Shown: positions 47,038-57,151, counted from the first letter of the stretch. The stretch is DNA of 64,000 nt from Streptomyces sp. ISL-12 (GCF_018614415.1 NZ_JAGGOO010000020.1:29482-93481), one strand, 5' to 3'. Numbers and translations are program-made. The notes: generated from the sequence alone by a model not told the origin.

Positions 47038-47814
47038 TCAGGCGTCCCGTCGCTTCAGCACCACGTATCCGCCGATGAGGGCCGCGATCACCCAGAGCAC
47101 CATGATGCCGAGGCCGCCCCACGGACCGTAGGGGGTGTCGTCGTCGAGCGGCGGGACCACCTGCATGATCTTGCTGCCGGCCTGGTCCGGCAGGAACTGC
47201 CCGACCTTCTTCGTCACGTCGACGCTGCCCAGGATGTTGGAGATGAGGAAGAAGAACGGCATCAGGATGCCCAGCGACAGCATCGGTGAGCGCAGCATCG
47301 CCGCGACGCCCATGGAGAACACCGCGATCAGCGTCATGTAGAGGCCGCCGCCGATCACCGCGCGCAGCACCCCGTCGTCGCCGATGGACGTGCTCAGGTC
47401 ACCCAGCATCGCCTGGCCGAGGAAGAAGGCGGCGAAGCTGGTGGCCATGGAGACCAGCAGGGCGAGCAGGGTGGCGACCACGATCTTGCTGGCCAGGAAG
47501 GTGCCGCGCTGGGGCACGGCGGCCAGTGAGGTGCGGATCATGCCGCTGCTGTACTCGTTGGCCACCACCAGCACCCCGAAGACGATCATCGCGAGCTGGC
47601 CCAGGCTCATGCCGGCGAAGCTGATGAACGTCGGGTCGAAGGTGAGCCGGTCCTGCTCGTTCATGTTGTCGAACTGGCTCTTCGACAACGCCGAGATCAG
47701 CATGCCGAGGGCGATGGTGACGACCACGGCCAGCCCCAGCGTCCACACGGTGGACGCCACCGACCGGATCTTGGTCCACTCCGAGCGGACCACCTGCGTC
47801 GCCGCCATGCTCAT
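47038..47814 (-). CDS. ABC-2 permease (second pair)
   Basis: 258 residues with six membrane helices; it begins MSMAATQVVRSEWTKIRSVAS and lacks the Pro-rich N-terminal extension of its paralogue. ANEYSSGMIRTSLAAVPQRG is the conserved cytosolic segment after helix 2. Its ATG overlaps the ATPase stop by four bases (ATGA). It probably forms a homodimeric or mixed transporter with the adjacent ATPase. Confidence 0.9.
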   Translation of the reverse strand: MSMAATQVVRSEWTKIRSVASTVWTLGLAVVVTIALGMLISALSKSQFDNMNEQDRLTFDPTFISFAGMSLGQLAMIVFGVLVVANEYSSGMIRTSLAAVPQRGTFLASKIVVATLLALLVSMATSFAAFFLGQAMLGDLSTSIGDDGVLRAVIGGGLYMTLIAVFSMGVAAMLRSPMLSLGILMPFFFLISNILGSVDVTKKVGQFLPDQAGSKIMQVVPPLDDDTPYGPWGGLGIMVLWVIAALIGGYVVLKRRDA

Positions 47815-48779
47815 CCCTTCCTCCAGTCGCTGCCCCAGGCCTGCTGCCGCGGCGGCCGCTGCGCGGGCGGCTGCCCGTCGTGCGCGTGGTACTCGACCGA
47901 CTCCGCCGTCAGTTGCATGAACGCTTCCTCCAGGGAGGCCTGCTGGGGACTCAGCTCGTGCAGCACGATCTGGTGCCGCGCGGCCAGCTCGCCGATCGCC
48001 TCGGACTTGTCACCGTCCACCTCCAGCGCCTCGTCCGTGGTCCGTGCCGGAGTGATCCCGGCCTCGGACAGCACGTCCAGCAACCGCTCCCGCTGCGGGC
48101 TGCGGACCCGGACGTAGGAGCGCGAGTTCTCGGCGATGAACTGGGCCATCGAGGTGTCGGCCAGCAGCCGGCCCTGTCCGATGACGACCAGGTGGTCCGC
48201 GGTCAGCGCCATCTCGCTCATCAGGTGACTCGACACGAACACCGTCCGGCCCTGCGCCGCCAGGGTCTTCATCAGGTTCCGGATCCAGTGGATGCCCTCG
48301 GGGTCGAGCCCGTTGACCGGCTCGTCGAACATCAGGATGCGGGGGTCACCGAGCAGCGCGCCCGCGATGCCGAGCCGCTGCCCCATGCCGAGCGAGAACC
48401 CCTTGGCCTTCTTCTTCGCCACCGCCGTCAGGCCCACCGTGTCCAGCACCTCGTGCACCCGCCGCGCCGGAATGCCGTTGGCCTGCGCCAGGCAGAGCAG
48501 GTGGTGGTACGCGCTGCGCCCGCCGTGCATCGCCTTGGCGTCCAGCAGCGCGCCGATGTACGTCAGCGGGTTCTTGAGCTGGTCGTAGTGCTTGCCGTCG
48601 ATCCGGACGTCCCCGGCGGTGGGCCGGTCCAGGCCCAGCACCATCCGCATGGTCGTCGACTTGCCCGCGCCGTTGGGTCCGAGGAAGCCCGTGATGATCC
48701 CCGGCCGCACGGTGAAGGACAGGTTGTCGACCGCCACCTTCTCGCCGTACCGCTTGGTCAGCCCCGAGAGCTCGATCAT
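47811..48779 (-). CDS. ABC transporter ATPase (second pair)
   Basis: 322 residues: Walker A GPNGAGKSTTM, signature FSLGMGQRLGIAGALLGDP, Walker B ILMFDEPVNGLDPEG and SSHLMSEMALTADHL, nearly identical to the first ATPase in these blocks. The shared sequence across both ATPases and both permeases points to a tandem duplication of an ATPase-permease pair. ATG 48779 is used; GTG 48788 is possible. The four genes run in one direction towards 44.8 kb. Confidence 0.92.
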   Translation of the reverse strand: MIELSGLTKRYGEKVAVDNLSFTVRPGIITGFLGPNGAGKSTTMRMVLGLDRPTAGDVRIDGKHYDQLKNPLTYIGALLDAKAMHGGRSAYHHLLCLAQANGIPARRVHEVLDTVGLTAVAKKKAKGFSLGMGQRLGIAGALLGDPRILMFDEPVNGLDPEGIHWIRNLMKTLAAQGRTVFVSSHLMSEMALTADHLVVIGQGRLLADTSMAQFIAENSRSYVRVRSPQRERLLDVLSEAGITPARTTDEALEVDGDKSEAIGELAARHQIVLHELSPQQASLEEAFMQLTAESVEYHAHDGQPPAQRPPRQQAWGSDWRKG

Positions 48780-48798
48780 GCCGCCCACGCTAGAACGC

Positions 48799-48838
48799 GA
48801 CGTAGCCCCCTGCCACCCCAGTGGCAGAGGGCTACGTC
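48799..48838 (-). terminator. Terminator of filP
   Basis: GACGTAGCCC (48799-48808) pairs with GGGCTACGTC (48829-48838), extended by an inner CTGCCAC/GTGGCAG stem. It lies 25 bases after the filP stop, read on the minus strand. Confidence 0.85.
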
Positions 48839-48862
48839 AATGGTCCGACCCGGGTGCGGACG

Positions 48863-49798
48863 TCAGCGGGACTGCTGGGCGGGCACTCCGCGGGAGATGG
48901 AGTCGTCGTCGGTGGACGACCCGGCGGCGGCCACCGCGGCGCCCGTGAGGGTCGCCAGCATCTCGCGCACGTTGGTGAGCTGCGCGTTGATGGAGTCGCG
49001 GCGGTTGGTGAGGGCGGCCAGCTCGCGCTCGGATTCCGAACGGATGCGGTCGGCCTTGGCGTTGGCGTCGGCCACGATGTCCTCGGCCTGGCGCTGCGCC
49101 GTCTCCACGGTCTGGCGGGCGCGGCGCTCGGCGTCCGTGCGCAGCTTCTCCGCCTCCAGGCGGAGCTGCTCCGCGCGGTGCTCGATCTCCGCGAGACGCT
49201 TCTCGGCCTTGGCCTGACGGGAGGCCAGGTCGCGCTCGGACTGCTCGCGGCGCTTGGCCAGGTTGGTCTCGAAGTCGGCGGCGGCCTGCGCGGCCTTGGC
49301 GCGGGTCTCCTCGAAGAGGGCGTCGGCCTCCTCGCGCTTGGACTGCGCGTCCTTCTGGGCCTCGGCACGCAGCTGCGAGGCGTCACTCTTGGCCTTCTCG
49401 ACGATCCGGACGCCCTCGTCCTCCGCCTTGGCCTTGCGGTCGGTCGCGTACGACTCGGCGTCGTTGCGCACCTGCTGGGCCGCCGACTCGGCCAGCTCGC
49501 GGTGCTGTTCCGCCGCGCGCCGGGCCTCCTCGCGCAGTTCCTTCGCCTCTTCCTCGGCGAGCCGCAGGATCTTCTCGACCCGCGCGCCGAGCCCGGCGTA
49601 CGACGGCTCGGCGTCGGAGACCTGGGCCTGGGCGTTCTGGGTCTCGAGGTGAAGCTCCTCGATGCGCTTTTCCAGAGCGGTGATGCGGGCGAGAGCGCTG
49701 TCACGGTCGGAGACGAGCTTGGAGATTCGTTCGTCCACCTGAGCGCGGTCGTACCCACGCCGCACAAGCTCGAAGCCGTAGGGGGAAGTGTCGCTCAT
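48863..49798 (-). CDS. filP: FilP, intermediate-filament-like coiled-coil protein
   Basis: 311 residues. A short N-terminal segment (GFELVRRGYDRAQVDERI, DivIVA/Wag31-like in pattern) is followed by an almost continuous coiled coil rich in Ala, Glu, Arg and Lys, then a Ser/Asp-containing C-terminal tail. FilP of S. coelicolor has about the same length, assembles into filaments behind the hyphal tip, interacts with DivIVA and adds stiffness. It lies downstream of scy in the same orientation, as expected. The 207-base gap from scy suggests its own promoter. Confidence 0.94.
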   Translation of the reverse strand: MSDTSPYGFELVRRGYDRAQVDERISKLVSDRDSALARITALEKRIEELHLETQNAQAQVSDAEPSYAGLGARVEKILRLAEEEAKELREEARRAAEQHRELAESAAQQVRNDAESYATDRKAKAEDEGVRIVEKAKSDASQLRAEAQKDAQSKREEADALFEETRAKAAQAAADFETNLAKRREQSERDLASRQAKAEKRLAEIEHRAEQLRLEAEKLRTDAERRARQTVETAQRQAEDIVADANAKADRIRSESERELAALTNRRDSINAQLTNVREMLATLTGAAVAAAGSSTDDDSISRGVPAQQSR

Positions 49799-50005
49799 GG
49801 GGTTCCTGTCGAATGAGACCGGTGAGGTGATAGGTGGAATCCTAGGGGCCAACGCGGTGTGTAATCGAGCGGATGCGTGTTTGATCTGGAGAATGACACC
49901 TCTTTTGAGTGGCGGACACGCCGATGCCTCGCTCAAGTTTTGGTCAAAGCTCTAGCCGAGAGTGTCGACCAAAGGCCCCAGGAGACACCGAAGCCGCCCT
50001 CAACG

Positions 50006-53000
50006 CTACCCGTCTGACGACTTGCCACCCGAACGAGGGGCCCCGACCGTCGCTCCGGCCTTGACCCCGGCGTCCTTGCCCCCGGCCGGTGCCTCGAAGG
50101 ACTCCAGCGCCTCCAGCACGTCCTGCACCCGGGAGATCTCCGCGTTGATGTCCTCGCGGCGCCGGACCAGGATCTCCAGTTCGCGCTTGCCCTCCTCGAC
50201 CGTACGACGGGCCTCGCGGACCGCCTCGGCCTTCAGCTCCTCGGCCTCCTTCACCAGCTTGGCCTTCTTCTGCTCGGCCTCCTTGAGCAGCCCCTCGGCC
50301 TTCTTGACCGCGGCGATACGGACCTTGCCCGCCTCGGAGTTGGCCTCCGAGACGATCTCCTTGGCCTTCGCCTCCGCCTTGGCGAGCTGCTCCTCGGCGG
50401 CCTTGACCAGCGCGTCGCACCGGTCGCCCGCCGACTTCATGGTCTCCGCCGCCTCCCGCCGCGCCCGCTCGTGCAGCTCCTCGATCTCGCCGGTGAGCCG
50501 GTCGCGCAGCTCCTCCGCGCGCTCCCGGATGGCGGTGGCGTCCCGGCGGGCGCCGACCAGCAGTTCGTCGGCGTCGGTACGGGCCTTCTCCACCCGGGTG
50601 TTGCCCTCGACCGTCGCCTCGGCCACGATCCGGTCGGCCTCGGCGCGGGCCACGCCGACCATCGTGTCGGCCTGCCCCTCCGCGTCCGCGGTGGTCTTCT
50701 GCGCCTGCTGCCGGGCCTCGGCGAGCAGCTTGTCGGCCTCGGCCGTGGTCTCCGTGATGAGCTTGTCGACCTGCTCGGCCGCCTCCGAGCGCCGTTTGTT
50801 GGCCTCCTTGCGGGCTTCGTCCAGGGCGCGTTCGGCCTCCTCGCGGGCGGCCGTCGTCACCCGCTCGGCCTCCGCCGCCGCCTCCGCCTCGACCCGCTGT
50901 GCCTCGGCGCGGATCCGCTCGGCGTGCTGCTGCGCGGAACCCACCGTCTCGGCGGCCTCGGCGCGCAGCCGCTCCGCCTCGCCGGCGGCGTCCGAGAGCA
51001 CCTGGTCGGCCTGGGCCGCCGCCTCGCTCCGTACCCGCTCGGCCTCGGCCAGCGCCTCCGTACGGACCCGCTCCGCCTCCGCGACGGTCTCCGTGCGCAG
51101 CCGGTCGGTGTCCTCCAGGGTCTCCGTGGTCAGGCGCTCGGCCTCGGACCGGGCCTCGGTGATCAGGCGGTCCGCCTGCTCCGCCGCGTCCTGGCGCAGC
51201 CGGTTGGCGTCCTCCCGGGCCTCGGTACGGGCGCGGGTCGCGGCCTCCTCGGCATCGGCGAGGGCCTTCGACGCCTCGGCCCGCAGCCGGTCGGTCTCGG
51301 CGACCGTCTCGGCGCGCAGCCGGTCCGTCTCCGCGACCGTCTGCGTCGTCAGCCGCTCGGCCTCGGACCGGGCCTCGGTGATGAGCGTGTCCGCCTGCGT
51401 CGCCGCGTCGGACCGGATGCGGTTGGCGTCCTCGCGGGCGTCCGCCCGGGTGCGCGCCGCGCTCTGCTCGGCCTCGGCGATGGTGTCCGACGCCTCGGTA
51501 CGCACCCGCTGGGCGTGCTCGGCGACGTCCGCGCGGACGCGGTCGGCCTCGGTGATCGCCTCGGACACGGTCCGCTCGGCGAGCGCCTTGGCGGCCTCCG
51601 TCTCGTCCTGCGCCTCGCGCCGCAGCCGGGTCGCGTCCTCGCTGGCCCGCTCCCGCTCGGCGTAGGCGTCGGCGCGGACCCGGTCCGCCTCCTGCTCGGC
51701 CTCGCGCCGGGTACGGTCCGCCGCGTGCTCGGCGGCGCTGCGCAGCCCGGCGATCTCCTCCTGGGCCTGCTCGTGCAGGCCCGCGACGGACTCCCGTACC
51801 TGGGTGGCGTGCTGTTCGGCCGCCGACACCATCTCGGTGGCCCGCCGGTCCGCCTCCTCGACCAGCCGGACCGCCTCGGCCTGCGCCTCCTCCACGCGGG
51901 TGCGCGCCGAGGCCAGCAGCTCCTCGCTCTGCTCCCGGGCCCGCTCCCGCTCCTGCCCGGCCTCCTGGCGGGCCGAGCCGAGCAGCTCCTCCGCCTCGCG
52001 GCGGCGCCGGGCGGCCTCCTCCTGGGCGGCGGCCAGCGTCTCGGACGCCTCGGCGGCGATCCGCTCGGCGGCGCTCTGCGCCTCCGCCCGCACCCGGTCG
52101 GCGCTCTCCTGCGCCTCCGACTTCAGCCGCTCGGCCTCGCTCGCCGCCTCGGACCGCAGGCGTACGGCGACGGCCTCGCCCTCCGCGCGGGAGGCGGAGG
52201 CGTCGGCAGCGGCCTCGTCACGCAGCCGCTCGGCCTCCTCCTCGGCCTGCTGCTGGAGCGTACGGACCCGCTCGGCGGCCTCGACGCGCTGCCGCTCGGC
52301 CTCCTCGGCGGCCTCCCGGCGGATCCGCCCGGCCTCCTCGCGGGCCTCGGCCAGCGCCTGCTCGGCCGCGGCGAGCCGCTCCTCGGCCTCCGTCTGGAGC
52401 CGGGTCAGCTCCTCGGCGGCCTCCGCCCTGCGGGCCTCGACGCCCCGCTCGGTCTCCTCGCGCAGCGCGGCGGCGGCGCGCTCGGCGTCCGCCCGCAGTT
52501 CCTCGGCCGCCTCGACGGCCTCCGCGCGGTGCCGCTCGGCCTCCGCCCGCGTACGCTCCAGGGTCTCCTCGGCCTGCCGGCGCAGCGTCGTGGCCCGCTC
52601 GATCGCCTCGGTGCGGACCTTCTCGCTGTCCGTGGTCGCGGTCTGCCGCAGCTCCTCGGCGTCCGCCTTGGCCTTGGCGAGCAGTTCCTCGGCGGACTTG
52701 GCCGCCTCCTCGATCTGCTGGACGGCCTCCTTACGGGCCTCGGCGCGGATCTTCTCGCCCTCGGCGACCGCGTCGGCGCGCAACTGCTCGGCCTCGCCGC
52801 GCAGCCGCCGCGCCTCCTCCTGGAGCTCGACCGTCTTGGCCCGGTACTCCTTGGTGTCGTCCTTCGCCGCGCCCTTGAGCTCCTCGGCGATGTCGTGCGC
52901 CTCGGCGCGCAGCCGGTCCGCCTCGGCCTCCGCCTCGGTGCGGATCCGCTCGGCCTCCTCGGTGGCGGCCTTGGTGGTCCGCTTGGCCTCCTCGGACGCC

Positions 53001-54139
53001 TTGTTGAGCACCTCCTCGGCGGTCCGGGCCGCCTTGGAGAGCTGGCTCGCGGTCTCCTCGGCGGTGATCGTACGGGCCTTCTCGGCGGCCTCGGCGACGA
53101 TCTTCTCGGCCTCCGCGCGGGCGTCCGCGACGACCTGCTCGGCCTCCTCCTTGGTGGCCTCGGCCTCCTTGGTGGCCTCGCCGACCAGCCGGGCGACCTG
53201 CTCCTTCGCCGTCCGCGTCCGCGTCTCGTTGGCCGCCTCGGCGCTCGCCAGGGCCTTGGCGGCGGCCTCCTCGGCCTCGGTGACCACCTTCTGGGCCTCG
53301 CTCTGCGCCTTGCGCAGGGCCTCCTCGGCCTCGGCCATCCGCTGCTCGGCGGCCCGGCTCAGCTCCTGGGCGCGGCGGCGGGCCTCCTCGGACTCGGTGG
53401 CGGTGGTGCTGCGCAGCCGCTCGGCGTGGTCGGTGGCCTCCTGGGCCTGGCTCGCGGCCGTGTTCAGCAGCCGCTCGGCGTCCGCGCGGGCACGGCGCAG
53501 CAGTTGCTCGGCCTCGGCACGCGCCGACTCCGCTTCACCGCGCAGCCGCTGCCGGGCCTCGGCGGTCAGCCGCTCGGCCTCCGCGCGGGCGGCGCTCATG
53601 GCCTGCTCGGCCTCGGCCCGGGACTCGTCGAGGAGCCGGCGGGCCTGCTGCTCGGTACGGGCGCGCAGCTGCTCGGCCCACGCCACGTTCTCGTTGACGT
53701 GGCTCTCGACGGTCTGCCGGCGCTCGGCCAGCTCCTGGTCGAGCTGCTGGCGCCGGTTGACCGCCTCCTGGTGCAGCTCCGCCTGGAGCCGGGCCGCCTG
53801 CTCGGCGTGCTCCTGGAGGATGCGCTGGGTCTGCGCGCGGGCCTGGCTCAGCTCACGCTCGGCGTCCGCCCGGATCTGGTCGGCCTGCACCTGCGCGTCG
53901 CGCAGCAACTGCTCGGCGCGGTACCCGAGATCACCGCCGTCGAAGGCGGGCCGGGACATGATGGTGCGCCGCGCCTCGTGCAGCTTGGCGCGCAGCACCT
54001 CGACCTGGTAGCCGAGGTCCTCGGCGTGCTGGATCGCCTTTTCCCGCTCGGTCTTCAGCCGCTTCATCTCGGCCTCGAACCGAGAGAGGTGGTCGACGTC
54101 AGCCGCCGGCTCTCGCTCCTGGCTCTCGTAGCCCCGCAC
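50006..54139 (-). CDS. scy: Scy, giant coiled-coil organiser of the polarisome
   Basis: 1377 residues, almost all coiled coil, made of repeating Ala-Glu-rich units with the pattern AE(A/E)xRxxAxxEA; long stretches follow an 11- and 51-residue periodicity described for this protein. The N terminus (RGYESQEREPAADVDHL, then FEAEMKRLKTEREKA) is non-repetitive. In S. coelicolor Scy (1326 residues) gathers DivIVA and FilP at hyphal tips and controls branching. This copy is about 50 residues longer, probably by repeat number. GTG 54139 matches the known N terminus. The strongly biased composition leaves very long open frames on the other strand. Confidence 0.94.
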   Translation of the reverse strand: MRGYESQEREPAADVDHLSRFEAEMKRLKTEREKAIQHAEDLGYQVEVLRAKLHEARRTIMSRPAFDGGDLGYRAEQLLRDAQVQADQIRADAERELSQARAQTQRILQEHAEQAARLQAELHQEAVNRRQQLDQELAERRQTVESHVNENVAWAEQLRARTEQQARRLLDESRAEAEQAMSAARAEAERLTAEARQRLRGEAESARAEAEQLLRRARADAERLLNTAASQAQEATDHAERLRSTTATESEEARRRAQELSRAAEQRMAEAEEALRKAQSEAQKVVTEAEEAAAKALASAEAANETRTRTAKEQVARLVGEATKEAEATKEEAEQVVADARAEAEKIVAEAAEKARTITAEETASQLSKAARTAEEVLNKASEEAKRTTKAATEEAERIRTEAEAEADRLRAEAHDIAEELKGAAKDDTKEYRAKTVELQEEARRLRGEAEQLRADAVAEGEKIRAEARKEAVQQIEEAAKSAEELLAKAKADAEELRQTATTDSEKVRTEAIERATTLRRQAEETLERTRAEAERHRAEAVEAAEELRADAERAAAALREETERGVEARRAEAAEELTRLQTEAEERLAAAEQALAEAREEAGRIRREAAEEAERQRVEAAERVRTLQQQAEEEAERLRDEAAADASASRAEGEAVAVRLRSEAASEAERLKSEAQESADRVRAEAQSAAERIAAEASETLAAAQEEAARRRREAEELLGSARQEAGQERERAREQSEELLASARTRVEEAQAEAVRLVEEADRRATEMVSAAEQHATQVRESVAGLHEQAQEEIAGLRSAAEHAADRTRREAEQEADRVRADAYAERERASEDATRLRREAQDETEAAKALAERTVSEAITEADRVRADVAEHAQRVRTEASDTIAEAEQSAARTRADAREDANRIRSDAATQADTLITEARSEAERLTTQTVAETDRLRAETVAETDRLRAEASKALADAEEAATRARTEAREDANRLRQDAAEQADRLITEARSEAERLTTETLEDTDRLRTETVAEAERVRTEALAEAERVRSEAAAQADQVLSDAAGEAERLRAEAAETVGSAQQHAERIRAEAQRVEAEAAAEAERVTTAAREEAERALDEARKEANKRRSEAAEQVDKLITETTAEADKLLAEARQQAQKTTADAEGQADTMVGVARAEADRIVAEATVEGNTRVEKARTDADELLVGARRDATAIRERAEELRDRLTGEIEELHERARREAAETMKSAGDRCDALVKAAEEQLAKAEAKAKEIVSEANSEAGKVRIAAVKKAEGLLKEAEQKKAKLVKEAEELKAEAVREARRTVEEGKRELEILVRRREDINAEISRVQDVLEALESFEAPAGGKDAGVKAGATVGAPRSGGKSSDG

Positions 54140-54373
54140 TGCGCGGTCCCATCCGTCCCCTGGTCGCAACACTCTCCGAACGAACCCCGGCCGTCCGCCG
54201 AACGGGGCCCCCGGGGAATGGTGTCAGATCAACGGCGGAGCATGTGCTGCTGCCCCGGCGCTCGTCCCCCGAAACCCGGACCCCGGCTACGGCCCCACCG
54301 TCGCCGACGGGGCCGGGTCACCCTGGATCGAGCGGCGACCGCACCCAACCCTACCGGCCCCTATGTACGAGGG

Positions 54374-54814
54374 TCAGTGCTCAGGTGACTCAACAGCCGC
54401 CGATGTGACCAGTTCTGTGAGTACGCCATGACAGTCCTTCGGATGCAGGAAGGTGATCCGCGACCCCATCGAACCCCGTCGCGGCTCGTCGTACAGCACA
54501 CGGACGCCCTTCTCCCGGATGTCCGCCGCGTCCCCGTCGACGTCCGCCGTCCCGAAGGCGATGTGATGCACGCCCTCCCCGTTCTTGGCCAGCCACTTGC
54601 CCACGGCGGAGTCCTCGCGGGTCGGCTCCAGCAGCTGGAGGTACGAGGATCCGCCGTCCGACGTATCGTTGATCTTGAGCATGGCCTCGCGTACGCCCTG
54701 CTCCTCGTTCACCTCGGTGTGGGACACCTCGAAGCCGTAGGTGGTCCGGTAGAACTCGACGGTCGCGTCGAGATCATGACAGGCGATTCCGATGTGGTCG
54801 ATTCGCGTCAGCAT
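54374..54814 (-). CDS. mce: Methylmalonyl-CoA epimerase
   Basis: Interconverts (2R)- and (2S)-methylmalonyl-CoA, linking propionyl-CoA carboxylase to the B12-dependent mutase. The 146-residue VOC-fold metalloenzyme has metal ligands in the expected places: His of IDHIGIAC, Gln in SYLQLLEP, His in GVHHIAFG, and Glu in GVLTELV. ATG 54814 is the family start. It lies upstream of scy in the same direction and is divergent from the acetyl-CoA acetyltransferase gene. Confidence 0.95.
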   Translation of the reverse strand: MLTRIDHIGIACHDLDATVEFYRTTYGFEVSHTEVNEEQGVREAMLKINDTSDGGSSYLQLLEPTREDSAVGKWLAKNGEGVHHIAFGTADVDGDAADIREKGVRVLYDEPRRGSMGSRITFLHPKDCHGVLTELVTSAAVESPEH

Positions 54815-54961
54815 GGGTTCAGTGGAGCGCCGCACGGGCGGTTACGCAACGTGCGCGCGATCACACCGACGGCCCGATGACGGGTGGCATACCGCTCGGT
54901 ACCTTCGAGTAAACCCTCGTTCACTCCTCGGCCGCGCAGGCCGGTAAGGGGACCGCAGCTC

Positions 54962-56161
54962 ATGGCTTCCACCACGAACAGCTCTGTGATCGTCGCGGGT
55001 GCGCGCACCCCCATGGGACGCCTCCTCGGCTCCCTGAAGTCCTTCTCCGGGGCCGACCTCGGCGGCTTCGCGATCAAGGCCGCCCTCGACCGTGCGGGGA
55101 TCGGCGGCGACCAGGTCCAGTACGTGATCATGGGCCAGGTGCTCCAGGCGGGTGCCGGACAGATCCCGGCCCGGCAGGCCGCCGTCAAGGCCGGCATCCC
55201 GATGAACGTCCCGGCGCTCACCGTCAACAAGGTCTGCCTCTCCGGCCTCGACGCCATCGCGCTGGCCGACCAGCTGATCCGGGCCGGCGAGTTCGACATC
55301 GTCGTGGCCGGCGGCCAGGAGTCCATGACCAACGCCCCGCACCTGCTGCCCAAGTCCCGCGAGGGCTTCAAGTACGGCGCGATCGAGATGATCGACGCGA
55401 TGGCGTACGACGGTCTGACCGACTCCTTCGAGAACATCGCGATGGGCGAGTCCACCGAGAGGCACAACACCCGCCTCGGCCTCACCCGCGCCGAGCAGGA
55501 CGAGATCGCCGCCCTCTCCCACCAGCGGGCGGCGGCGGCCCAGAAGAACGGGATCTTCGAGGCCGAGATCACGCCGGTGGAGATCCCCCAGCGCAAGGGC
55601 GACCCGGTGCTGTGCGCCACCGACGAGGGCATCCGCCCCGACACCACCGCCGAGTCGCTCGGCAAACTGCGCCCCGCGTTCACGAAGGACGGCACGATCA
55701 CCGCCGGCTCCTCCTCGCAGATCTCCGACGGCGCGGCGGCCGTGGTCGTGATGAGCCGGGCCAAGGCCGAGGAACTGGGCCTGGAGTGGCTGGCCGAGAT
55801 CGGCGCCCACGGCAATGTGGCCGGGCCGGACAACTCTTTGCAGTCGCAGCCGTCGAACGCGATCCGGCACGCGCTCGGCAAGGAGGGCCTGGACGTCTCC
55901 GACCTCGACCTGATCGAGATCAACGAGGCGTTCGCGGCGGTCGCCGCGCAGTCAATGAAGGACCTCGGCGTCTCCACCGAAAAGGTGAACGTGAACGGCG
56001 GCGCCATCGCCCTGGGTCACCCCATCGGCATGTCCGGCGCCCGTCTCGTACTCCACCTGGCGCTGGAGCTGAAGCGGCGCGGTGGCGGCACCGGCGCGGC
56101 GGCCCTGTGCGGCGGCGGCGGCCAGGGTGACGCGCTGATCGTCCGGGTACCCAGGGCCTGA
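54962..56161 (+). CDS. Acetyl-CoA C-acetyltransferase (thiolase)
   Basis: Condenses two acetyl-CoA to acetoacetyl-CoA, or the reverse. The 399-residue thiolase has the nucleophilic Cys in [11 protein letters not shown] (about residue 91), the [11 protein letters not shown] motif, the catalytic His in [11 protein letters not shown] and the second Cys in [14 protein letters not shown] 54962 is preceded by GGTAAGGGGA. meaB follows 24 bases downstream, probably in the same transcript. Confidence 0.95.
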   Translation: MASTTNSSVIVAGARTPMGRLLGSLKSFSGADLGGFAIKAALDRAGIGGDQVQYVIMGQVLQAGAGQIPARQAAVKAGIPMNVPALTVNKVCLSGLDAIALADQLIRAGEFDIVVAGGQESMTNAPHLLPKSREGFKYGAIEMIDAMAYDGLTDSFENIAMGESTERHNTRLGLTRAEQDEIAALSHQRAAAAQKNGIFEAEITPVEIPQRKGDPVLCATDEGIRPDTTAESLGKLRPAFTKDGTITAGSSSQISDGAAAVVVMSRAKAEELGLEWLAEIGAHGNVAGPDNSLQSQPSNAIRHALGKEGLDVSDLDLIEINEAFAAVAAQSMKDLGVSTEKVNVNGGAIALGHPIGMSGARLVLHLALELKRRGGGTGAAALCGGGGQGDALIVRVPRA

Positions 56162-56185
56162 CCGCGTCCGAAGGGAGCTGTGCGC

Positions 56186-57151
56186 ATGCAGGACGTCTCC
56201 GCGCTGGTGGCCCAGGCCAGGGAAGGCCGGCCGCGTGCCGTGGCCCGGCTCATCTCCCTGGTGGAGGGGGCGTCCGGCCAACTCCGCGAGGTCATGGCGG
56301 CCCTGGCCCCGCTGACCGGCGGGGCGTACGTCGTCGGCCTCACCGGATCACCGGGCGTCGGCAAGTCGACGTCGACCTCGGCGCTGGTGACGGCCTACCG
56401 CAAGCAGGGCAAGCGGGTCGGCGTCCTGGCCGTCGACCCCTCCTCCCCCTTCTCCGGCGGCGCCCTGCTCGGCGACCGGGTGCGGATGGGCGACCACACC
56501 TCCGACCCCGGCGTCTACATCCGCTCCATGGCGACCCGGGGCCACCTCGGCGGCCTCGCCTGGGCCGCGCCGCAGGCGATCCGCGTCCTGGACGCGGCGG
56601 GCTGCGACGTGATCCTCGTCGAGACGGTCGGCGTCGGCCAGTCGGAGGTGGAGATCGCCTCCCAGGCCGACACCTCCGTCGTCCTGCTCGCCCCCGGCAT
56701 GGGCGACGGCATCCAGGCGGCCAAGGCCGGGATCCTGGAGATCGGCGACGTCTACGTCGTCAACAAGGCCGACCGCGAGGGGGCCGACGCCACCGCGCGC
56801 GAGCTGAACCACATGCTGGGCCTCGGCGAGTCCCGCGCCCCCGGCGACTGGCGCCCGCCCATCGTCAAGACGGTCGCGGCGCGCGGCGAGGGGACGGACG
56901 AGGTCGTCGAGGCGCTGGAGAAGCACCGGGCCTGGATGGAGGAGCGGGGCCTGCTCACCGAGCGGCGCCGGGCCCGGGCCGCCCGCGAGGTGGAGACCAT
57001 CGCGGTGACGGCCCTGCGCGAACGCATCGGCGACCTGCACGGCGACCGTCGCCTGGGAGCGCTGGCGGAACGGATCGTGGCGGGGGAGCTGGACCCGTAC
57101 CGGGCGGCGGACGAACTGGTGGCGGGGCTGACGGAGGGGACGGCGGGCTGA
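56186..57151 (+). CDS. meaB: MeaB, GTPase chaperone of methylmalonyl-CoA mutase
   Basis: Guards methylmalonyl-CoA mutase by gating adenosylcobalamin loading and ejecting damaged cofactor. The 321-residue G3E GTPase has the P-loop GSPGVGKST at 54-62, the DPSSPFSGGALLGDRVRM switch region, ETVGVGQSE (G3) and NKAD (G4). The C-terminal dimerisation arm is present. ATG 56186 lies eight bases after AAGGGAG and is preferred over the GTG at 56180. It is grouped with mce and thiolase; the mutase genes themselves are not in the window. Confidence 0.95.
   Translation: MQDVSALVAQAREGRPRAVARLISLVEGASGQLREVMAALAPLTGGAYVVGLTGSPGVGKSTSTSALVTAYRKQGKRVGVLAVDPSSPFSGGALLGDRVRMGDHTSDPGVYIRSMATRGHLGGLAWAAPQAIRVLDAAGCDVILVETVGVGQSEVEIASQADTSVVLLAPGMGDGIQAAKAGILEIGDVYVVNKADREGADATARELNHMLGLGESRAPGDWRPPIVKTVAARGEGTDEVVEALEKHRAWMEERGLLTERRRARAAREVETIAVTALRERIGDLHGDRRLGALAERIVAGELDPYRAADELVAGLTEGTAG

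Noticed and set aside
50471..54388. Very long open frame on the plus strand opposite scy
   Set aside because: It is an antisense shadow produced by the Ala/Glu-rich, GC3-biased coding of scy; the translation is a Leu/Gly/Arg-rich repeat with no domain, and the known coiled-coil gene explains the DNA.
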